Positions 56,165 to 64,000 of a stretch of 64,000 nucleotides of DNA are shown in pieces. The DNA is from Arachis hypogaea (taxonomy: Eukaryota; Streptophyta; Magnoliopsida; Fabales; Fabaceae): the NCBI RefSeq assembly GCF_003086295.3, contig NC_092048.1, positions 67,002,841-67,066,840 on the forward strand. The letters are read 5' to 3'. The translations under genes and the position numbers were made by a program. The stretch's first letter is position 1. The number at the start of each line of letters is the position of its first letter. The notes below the pieces were generated by a model. It was not told the DNA's origin. It saw only the letters and a list, made by a program, of their open reading frames with translations, and searched no databases.

Positions 56165-57790
56165 CGGCAGGTTTCTCCGGTTTTATTTTTTCGGTTTTAT
56201 TTTTTACGTTGTGCTGAACCTCGTTCTTTAAATGACGCTATCCCGAGGAGGACACCTAAATGCGAGCCGTAATGGCCTTATTTTCGGCAGGCTCTTCTGG
56301 TTTTTTTTTCCAGTTTTTTTTTATGTTGTGCTGACCCTCGTTCATTAAATGACGCTATCCCGAGGAGGACACCTAATGACGAGTCGTAATGGCCTCATCT
56401 TCGGCAGGCTCTTCCGGTTTTTTCTGATCTTTTTTCCGTTGTGCTGACCCTCGTTCTTTAAATGACGCTATCCGAGGGATACCTAAAGGAGAGCCATAAT
56501 GGCCTCATCTTCAGCAGGCTCTTCTTTTTTTTTTCCAATTTTTTTCCCTTTTTTTTTACGTTGTGCTGACCCTCGTTCTTTAAATGATGCTATCCCGATG
56601 AGGACACCTAAAGGCAAGCCGTAATGGCCTCAACTTTGGCAGGCTCCTCCCGGTTTTTTTTCTACGTTGTGCTGACACTCGTTCTTTAAATGACGCTATC
56701 CCGAGGAGGACACCTAAAGGCGAGCCGTAATGGCCTCATCTTTGGCAGGCTCCTCCGGTTTTTTTTTTCGGTTTTTTTCCTACGTTGTGCTTGCCCTCGT
56801 TCTTTAAATGACGCTATCCCAAGGAAGACACCTAAAGGCGAGCCGTAATGTCCTCATCCTCGGCAGGTTCCTCCGGTTTTATTTTTTCGGGATTTTTTTA
56901 CGTTGTGCTGAACCTCGTTCTTTAAATGATGATATCCCGAGGAGGACACCTAATTGCGAGCCGTAATGGCCTCATCTTCGGAAGGCTCTTCCGGTTTTTT
57001 TTTCCAGTTTTTTTTTTACGTTGTGCTGACCTTCGTTCTTTAAATGACGCTATCTCGAGGAGGACACCTAAAGGCGAGTCGTAATGGCCTCATCTTCGGC
57101 AGGCTCATCCGGTTTTTTTCGATTTTTTTTGGTTTTTTTTACGTTGTTCTGACCCTCGTTCTTTAAATGACGCTATCCCGAGGAGGACACCAAAAGGCGA
57201 GCCGTAATCGCCTCATCTTCAGCGGGCTCCTCCATTTTTTTCTGGTTTTTCCATTTTTTTTACTATGTTGTGCAGACCCTCGTTCATTAAATGACGTTAT
57301 CCCGAGGAGGACACCTAAAGGCGAGCCATAATGGCCTCATCTTCAGCAGGCTCTTCCGGTTTTTTTCTGATTTTTTTTACGTTGTGCTGACCCTCGTTCT
57401 TTAAATGACGCTATCCCGAGGGGATACCTAAAGGAGAGCCGTAATGGCCTCATCTTCAACATGCTCATCTTTTTTTTTCCGATTTTTTTCGTTTTTTTTA
57501 TGTTGTGCTGACCCTCGTTCTTTAAATGATGCTATCCCGAGGAGGACACCTAAAGGCGAACCGTAATGGCCTCATCTTCGGCAGGCTCCTCCGGTTTTAT
57601 TTTTTCCCTTTTTTTTCTTTTTTTTAACATTGTGCTAACCCTCGTTCTTTAAATGACGCTATCCCGAGAAGGACACCTAAAGGCGAGCCGTAATGGCCTC
57701 ATCTTTGGCAGGCTCCTCCATTTTTTTTCGGGGGTTTTTTTTTTAACGTTGTGCTGACCCACGTTCTTTAAATGACGCTATCCTGAGGAG
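56165..57790 (+). repeat. 3.0-3.2 kb-offset family B duplication, copy 2
   Basis: Partner of 53,201-54,600 with the same ordered markers, including CCTCAACTTTGGC (56,628), CTTCAGCGGGC (57,216) and CTTCAACATGC (57,454). It also keeps CGTTCATTAAATG with CCTAATGACGAGTCG (56,339-56,390), which links it to the 35.2-35.4 kb and 42.0 kb series. Confidence 0.85.
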
Positions 57791-58469
57791 GACACCTAAA
57801 GGCGAGCCGTAATCGCCTCATTTTCAGCAGGGTCTTCCATTTTTTTCCCGATTTTTCCATTTTTTTTTACGTTGTGCTGATCCTCGTTCTTTAAATGATG
57901 CTATCCCGAGGAGGACACCTAAAAGCGAGCCGTAATGGCCAATCTTCAGCAGGCTCCTCCCGGTTTTTTTTTTACGTTGTGATGACACTCGTTCTTTAAA
58001 TGACGCTATCCCGAGGAGGACACCTAAAGGCGAGCCGTAATGGCCTAATATTCGGCAGGCTCCCCCAGTTTTTTATTTCATTTTTTTTCTACGTTGTGCT
58101 TACCCTCGTTCTTTAAATGATGCTATCCCGAGGAGGACACCTAAAGGCGAGCCGTAATATCCTCATCTTTGGCAAGTTCCTCCGGTTTTATTTTTTCGGT
58201 TTTTTTTCGGTTTTTTTTTACGTTGTGCTGAACCTCGTTCTTTAAATGACGATATCCCGAGGAGGACATCTAATTGCGAGCCGTAATGGCCTCATCTTCG
58301 GCAAGCTCTTCCAGTTTTTTTTTCCAGTTTTTTTTTACGTTGTGCTGACCTTCGTTCTTTAAATGACGTATCTCGAGGAGGACACCTAAAGGTGAGCCGT
58401 AATGGCCTCATCTTCGGCAGGCTCATCCGGTTTTTTTCGGTTTTTTTCCGGTTTTTTTACGTTGTTCTG
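57791..58469 (+). repeat. Family B monomers
   Basis: Clean family B monomers: GGCCAATCTTCAG, CCTAATATTCGG, AATATCCTCATC, CATCTAATTGCGAG and CTATCTCGAGG-type cores. No gene. Confidence 0.8.
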
Positions 58470-59194
58470 GCCCTCGTTCATTAAATGACGCTATCCCGAG
58501 GAGGACACCTAAAGGCGAGCCATAATGGCCTCATCTTCGGCAGGCTCTTCCGGTTTTTTTTCTGATTTTTTTTTACGTTGTGCTGACCCTCGTTCTTTAA
58601 ATGACGCTATCCCGAGGGGATACCCAAAGGAGAGCCGTAATGGCCTCATCTTCAGCGGGCTCATCTTTTTTTTTTTCCGATTTTTTTCGTTTTTTTTACG
58701 TTCTGCTGACCATCGTTTTTTAAATGATGCTATCAAAGGAGGACACCTAAAGGCGAGCCGTAGTGGCCTCATCTTCGGCAGGCTCTTCCATTTTTTTTGG
58801 GGGGTTTTTTTTTAACGTTGTGCTGACCCACGTTCTTTAAATGACGCTATCCTGAGGAGGACACCTAAAGGCGAGCCGTAATCGCCTCATTTTCAGCATG
58901 GTCCTCCATTTCTTTTTCCATTTTTTCATTTTTTTATACGTTATGCTGACCCTCGTTCTTTAAATGATGATAACCCGAGGAGGATACCTAAAGGCGAGCC
59001 GTAATGGCCTCATCTTCAGCAGGCTCCTATATTTTTTTCCCGGTTTTTCCATTTTTTTTACGTTGTGTTGATCCTCGTTCTTTAAATGATGCTATCCCGA
59101 GGAGGACACCTAAAGGCGAGCCCTGATCGCCTCATCTTCAGCGGGCTCCTCCATTTTTTTCCGATTTTTCCATTTTTTTTACTACGTTGTGCTG
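58470..59194 (+). repeat. Six-monomer tandem duplication, copy 1 (725 bp)
   Basis: Pairs with the adjacent copy at a constant 725 bp offset, checked at three private markers: GAGCCATAATGG (58,516), GATGCTATCAAAGG (58,726) and TTTCAGCATGGTCC (58,891). The last part, beyond about 59,120, has changed to the CCTGATCGCC/CAGCGGGC subtype with the CTACGTTG start. Confidence 0.92.
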
Positions 59195-59845
59195 ACCCTC
59201 GTTCATTAAATGACGCTATCCCGAGGAGGACACCTAAAGGCGAGCCATAATGGCCTCATCTTCGGCAGGCTCTTCTGGTTTTTTTTCTGATTTTTTTTTA
59301 CGTTGTGCTGACCCTCGTTCTTTAAATGACGCTATCCCGAGGGGATACCTAAAGGAGAGCCGTAATGGCCTCATCTTCAGCAGGCTCATCTTTTTTTTTT
59401 TCCGATTTTTTTCGTTTTTTTTACGTTGTGCTGACCCTCGTTCTTTAAATGATGCTATCAAAGGAGGACACCTATAGGCGAGCCGTAATGGCCTCATCTT
59501 CGGCAGGCTCTTCCATTTTTTTTGGGGGGTTTTTTTTTAACGTTGTGCTGACCCACGTTCTTTAAATGATGCTATCATGAGGAGGACACCTAAAGGCGAG
59601 CCGTAATCGCCTCATTTTCAGCATGGTCCTCCATTTTTTTTCCCATTTTTTCATTTTTTTACACGTTATGCTGACCCTCGTTCTTTAAATGATGATATCC
59701 CGAGGAGGATACCTAAAGGCGAGCCGTAATGGTCTCATCTTCAGCAGGCTCCTATATTTTTTTCCCGGTTTTTCCATTTTTTTTACGTTGTGCTGATCCT
59801 CGTTCTTTAAATGATGCTATCCCGAGGAGGACACCTAAAGGAGAG
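59195..59845 (+). repeat. Six-monomer tandem duplication, copy 2
   Basis: Same private markers at 59,241, 59,451 and 59,616. The constant offset means no net T-count change between the markers, so the copies are very young or the homopolymers are well resolved here. Confidence 0.92.
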
Positions 59846-62157
59846 CCGTAATGGCCAATCTTCGGCAGGCTCCTCCCAGTTTTTTTTTTACGTTGTGCCG
59901 ACACTCGTTCTTTAAATTACGCTATCCCGAGGAGGACACCTAAAGGCGAGCCGTAATCGCCTCATCTTCGGCAGGCTCCTCCGGTTTTTTAGTTCGGTTT
60001 TTTTTCCTACGTTGTGCTTGCCCTCGTTCTTTAAATGATGCTATCCCGAGTAGGACACCTAAAGGCGAGCCGTAATGGCCTCATCTTCTACAGGCTCTTC
60101 CGGTTTCTTTCTGATTTTTTTTTACGTTGTGCTGACTTTCGTTCTTTAAATGACGCTATCCCGAGGGGATACCTAAAGGAGAGCCGTAATGGCCTCATCT
60201 TCCGTAGGCTCATCTTTTTTTTTTCCGATTTTTTTCGTTTTTTTTTTTACGTTGTGCTGACCCTCGTTCTTTAAATGATGCTATCCCGAGGAGGACACCT
60301 AAAGGCGAGCCGTAATGGCATCATCTTCGACAGGCTCCTCCGGTTTTATTTTTTTGGTTTTTTTTCTTTTTTTTTTAACGTTGTGCTGACCCACGTTCTT
60401 TAAATGACGCTATCCTGAGGAGAACACCTAAAGGCGAGCCGTAATCGCCTCATTTTCAGCAAGGTCCTCCATTTTTTTTCTGATTTTTTCATTTTTTTTA
60501 TACGTTATGCTGACCCTCGTTCTTTAAATGACGATATCCCGAGGAGGATACCTAAAGGCGAGCCGTAATCGCCTCATTTTCAGCAGGTCCTCCATTTTTT
60601 TTCTGATTTTTTCATTTTTTTTATACGTTATGCTGACCCTCGTTCTTTAAATGATGCTATTCCGAGGAAGACACCTAAAGGCGAGCCGTAATGGCCTCAA
60701 CTTCGGCAGGCTCCTCCCGGTTTTTTTTTACGTTGTGCTGACACTCGTTCTTTAAATGACGCTATCCCGAGGAGGACACCTAAAGGCGAGCCGTAATGGC
60801 CTCATCTTTGGCAGCTCCTCTGGTTTTTTTTTTCAGTTTTTTTCCTACGTTGTGCTGACCCTCGTTCTTTAAATTATACTATCCCGAGGAGGACACCTAA
60901 AGGCGAGTCGTAATGTCCTCATCTTCGGCAGGTTCCACAGTTTTTATTTTTTCGGTTTTTTTTTTTTTTTTTTTACGTTGTGCTGACCTCGTTCTTTAAA
61001 TGACGATATCCCGAGGAGGACACCTAATGCGAGCCGTAATGGCCTCATCTTCGGCAGGCTCTTCCGGTTTTTTTTCCAGTTTTTTTTACGTTGTGCTGAC
61101 CTTCGTTCTTTAAATGACGCTATCTCGAGGAGGACACCTAAAGGCGAGCCGTAATGGCCTCATCTTCGGCAGGCTCATCCGTTTTTTTTGGTTTTTTCCG
61201 GTTTTTTTTACGTTGTTTTGACCCTCGTTCTTTAAATGACGCTATCCCGAGGAGGACACCTAAAGGCGAGCCGTAATCGCCTCATCTTCAGCGGTCTCCT
61301 CCATTTTTTTCCGGTTTTTCCATTTTTTTACTACGTTGTGCTGACCCTCGTTCATTAAATTACGCTATCCCGAGGAGGACACCTAAAGGCTAGCCACAAT
61401 GGCCTCATCTTCGGCAGGCTCTTCCGGTTTTTTTTCTGATTTTTTTTACGTTGTGCTGACCCTCGTTCTTTAAATGACGCTATCCGAGGGGATACCAAAG
61501 GAGAGCCGTAATGGCCTCATCTTCACAGGCTAATCTTTTTTTTTTCGATTTTTTTTCGTTTTTTTACGTTGTGCTGACCCAGTTCTTTAAATGATGCTAT
61601 CCCGAGGAGGACACCTAAAGGCGAGCCGTGATGGCATCATCTTCGGCAGGCTCCTCCGGTTTTTTTTTCTCTTTTTTTCTTTTTTTTTAGCATTGTGCTG
61701 ACCCTCGTTCTTTAAATGATGCTATCCCGAGGAGGACACCTAAAGGCGAGCCATAATGGCCTCATCTTCGGCAGGCTCCTCCATTTTTTTTCGGGTTTTT
61801 TTTTTAACGTTGTGCTGACCCGTTCTTTAAATACGCTATCCGAGGAGGACACCTAAAGGCGAGCCGGAATCGCCTCATTTCAACAGGTCCTCCGTTTTTT
61901 TTCCGATTTTTTCATTTTTTTTTACGTTTGCTGACCCTCATTTTTAAATGACGATATCCCGAGGAGGATACCAAAGGCGAGCCGTAATGGCCTCATCTTC
62001 AGCAGGATCCTATATTTTTTTCCGTTTTTTTTTTTTTTTACGTTGTGCTGATCCTCGTTCTTAAATGATGCTATCCCGAGGAGGACACCTAAAGGCGAGC
62101 CGTAATGGCCAATCTTCAGGAGGCTCCTCCCGGTTTTTTTTTTACGTTGTGCTGACA
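59846..62157 (+). repeat. Family B monomers, right part
   Basis: About 19 monomers of family B: a TTTTTTAGTTCGG linker (59,988), CGAGTAGGACACC (60,047), CTTCTACAGGC, GGGGATACC, two consecutive CGTAATCGCCTCATTTTCAG monomers (60,440 and 60,567), CTACGTTG with CGTTCATTAAATT, and CAGCAGGATCC (62,001). One-base losses become frequent after about 61,480. Confidence 0.8.
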
Positions 62158-64000
62158 CTCGTTTTTAAATGACGCTATCCCGAGGAGGACACCTAAAGGC
62201 GAGCCGTAATGGCCTCATCTTCGGCAGGCTCTCCGGTTTTTTTTTCGTTTTTTTTTACGTTGTGCTGACCCTCGTTCTTTAAATGACGCTATCCCGAGGA
62301 GGACACCTAAAGGCGAGCCGTAATGGCCTCATCTTCGCAGGCTCCTCCATTTTTTTTGGTTTTTTTTTTTACGTTGTGCTGACCCTGTTCTTTAAATGAC
62401 GCTATCCCGAGGAGGACACCTAAAGGCGAGCCGTAATGGCCTCATTTCGCAGGCTCTCCGTTTTTTTTTCCGTTTTTTTTTTTTACGTTGTGCTGACCCT
62501 CGTTCTTTAAATGACGCTATCCCGAGGAGGACACCTAAAGGCGAGCCGTAATGGCCTCATCTTCGCAGGCTCCTTTTTTTTCCGGTTTTTTTTTTTTTTT
62601 ACGTTGTGCTGACCTCGTTCTTTAAATGACGCTATCCCGAGGAGGACACCTAAAGGCGAGCCGTAATGGCCAATCTTCGGCAGGCTCCTCCCGGTTTTTT
62701 TTTTTTTACGTTGTGCTGACCTCGTTCTTTAAATGACGCTATCCCGAGGAGGACACCTAAAGGCGAGCCGTAATGGCCTCATCTTCGGCAGGCTCCTCCG
62801 TTTTTTTTTCGTTTTTTTTTTTACGTTGTGCTGCCCTCGTTCTTTAAATGACGATATCCCGAGGAGGATACCTAAAGGCGAGCCGTAATGGCCTCATCTT
62901 CGGCAGGCTTTTTCCGGTTTTTTTTCCATTTTTTTTTACGTTGTGCTGACCTCGTTCTTTAAATGACGCTATCCGAGGAGGACACCTAAAGGCGAGCCGT
63001 AATGGCCTCATCTTCGGCAGGCTCTCCGTTTTTTTTCGGTTTTTCCATTTTTTTTACGTTGTTCTGACCCTCGTTCATTAAATGACGCTATCCCGAGGAG
63101 GACACCTAAAGGCGAGCCGTAATGGCCTCATCTTCCGCAGGCTCTCCGGTTTTTTTTCTGTTTTTTTTTTACGTTGTGCTGACCCTCGTTCTTTAAATGA
63201 CGCTATCCCGAGGAGGATACCTAAAGGAGAGCCGTAATGGCCTCATCTTCAGGCAGGCTCATCTTTTTTTTCCGGTTTTTTTTGTTTTTTTTTACGTTGT
63301 GCTGACCTCGTTCTTTAAATGACGCTATCCCGAGGAGGACACCTAAAGGCGAGCCGTAATGGCCTCATCTTCGGCAGGCTCTCCGGTTTTTTTTCCTTTT
63401 TTTTCTTTTTTTTTACGTTGTGCTGACCCTCGTTCTTTAAATGACGCTATCCCGAGGAGGACACCTAAAGGCGAGCCGTAATGGCCTCATCTTCGCAGGC
63501 TCTTCCGATTTTTTTTGGTTTTTTTTTTACGTTGTGCTGACCCTCGTTCTTTAAATGACGCTATCCTGAGGAGGACACCTAAAGGCGAGCCGTAATGGCC
63601 TCATCTTCAGCAGGGTCCTCCGTTTTTTTTTTCCGATTTTTTATTTTTTTTTTACGTTGTGCTGACCCTCGTTCTTTAAATGACGCTATCCCGAGGAGGA
63701 CACCTAAAGGCGAGCCGTAATGGCTCATCTTCGGCAGGCTCCTCCTTTTTTTTCCTTTTTTCTTTTTTTTTTACGTTGTGCTGACCCTCGTTCTTTAAAT
63801 GACGCTATCCCGAGGAGGACACCTAAAGGCGAGCCGTAATGGCCTCATCTTCAGCAGGCTCCTTCCGGTTTTTTTTTTACGTTGTGCTGACCCCGTTCTT
63901 TAAATGACGCTATCCGAGGAGGACACCTAAAGGCGAGCCGTAATGCCTCATCTTCGGCAGGTCCTCCGTTTTTTTTTCCGTTTTTTCATTTTTTTTTACG
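62158..64000 (+). repeat. Consensus-like smoothed monomers, right edge
   Basis: About 16 monomers close to the consensus, with the same recurrent one-base losses as the 8.8-24.6 kb block (CTTCGCAGG, CTCTCCG, GACCTCG) and few subtype marks (GGCCAATCTTCGG near 62,670, CTTCAGCAGGGTCC near 63,605). The array continues past the window. Confidence 0.8.

Larger units (their letters stand above)
1..64000 (+). repeat. Tandem satellite array, ~119 bp monomer, single orientation
   Basis: The whole window is built from one monomer repeated head to tail. The landmarks ACGTTGTGCTGACCCTCG, TTTAAATGACGC, GAGGAGGACACCTAAAGG, GCCGTAATGGCCTCATC and TTCGGCAGGCTCCTCC recur in this order at about 119 bp spacing from the first base to the last, on both sides of the N gap. 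Dividing 63 kb by 119 gives roughly 530 monomers. T tracts always lie on the + strand and I found no run of A longer than about four, so no segment is inverted. No unrelated DNA interrupts the array. The family is not one I recognise. Its size and organisation fit a eukaryotic heterochromatic satellite; the chromosomal position cannot be told from this window. Coding function is excluded by the repeat structure, by frame shifts between monomers and by open frames on both strands. Confidence 0.98.

Overview
The whole window is one tandem satellite array. Apart from an exact 1,000-base block of N (44,410-45,409), every stretch is made of head-to-tail copies of one monomer of about 119 bp, roughly 530 copies. 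Each monomer has a conserved core of about 95 bp, running from ACGTTGTGCTGACC to CTCCTCCGG, followed by a variable linker of 15-40 bp made almost entirely of T tracts on the + strand. I see no protein-coding gene, tRNA, rRNA, transposon insertion or CRISPR array. The many short open frames are satellite sequence read through without stops on both strands. The layout (long, one orientation, CpG-rich, multi-monomer higher-order repeats, nested duplications) fits eukaryotic heterochromatin, for example a pericentromeric, centromeric or subtelomeric block. I do not recognise the family and cannot name the organism; a plant is plausible but unproven.

Two families of higher-order repeat (HOR) can be told apart by diagnostic monomer variants. 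Family A occupies 1-8,756 and about 24.6-34.9 kb. Its markers are GCCGCTATC with GAGCAGTAA, GTGCTCACC with CCAGAGG, CAGCTAAAGGCTAGCC with a TTTATTTATTTA linker, and CATTCGG with a CCCTTTG linker. It holds four consecutive 8- or 9-monomer HOR units (1,245-5,284), a 1.27-1.40 kb tandem duplication (6,205-8,840), a duplication with a 6.01 kb offset (26,570-29,380 and 32,578-35,395) and a 1.57 kb segment present three times. Family B occupies about 34.9-44.4 kb and 52.4-62.2 kb. Its markers are GGGGATACCTAAAGGAGAG, CATTTTCAGCAGGGTCC, GGCCAATCTTC, TTCATTAAATG and a GGGGG linker. It holds three 3.2-3.5 kb units (35.6-43.8 kb), a 3.1 kb duplication, a 725 bp six-monomer duplication and a 370 bp three-monomer duplication.

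Three stretches look different: 8,757-about 26,900, 42,600-52,400 (around the gap) and 61,480-64,000. Here the diagnostic variants mostly vanish, the (TTTA)n linkers become plain T, and many one-base deletions appear. When 25,321-26,150 is aligned by eye with its clean paralogue at 31,278-32,110, most of the missing bases fall where the paralogue differs from the general consensus. I read this as reads from many near-identical monomers averaged into one consensus, so the apparent homogeneity there is probably an assembly artefact. This is the most useful observation in the window. The most interesting biology is the nested duplication history, the chimeric half-monomer, the phased T-tract linker and the CpG-transition origin of many diagnostic variants.
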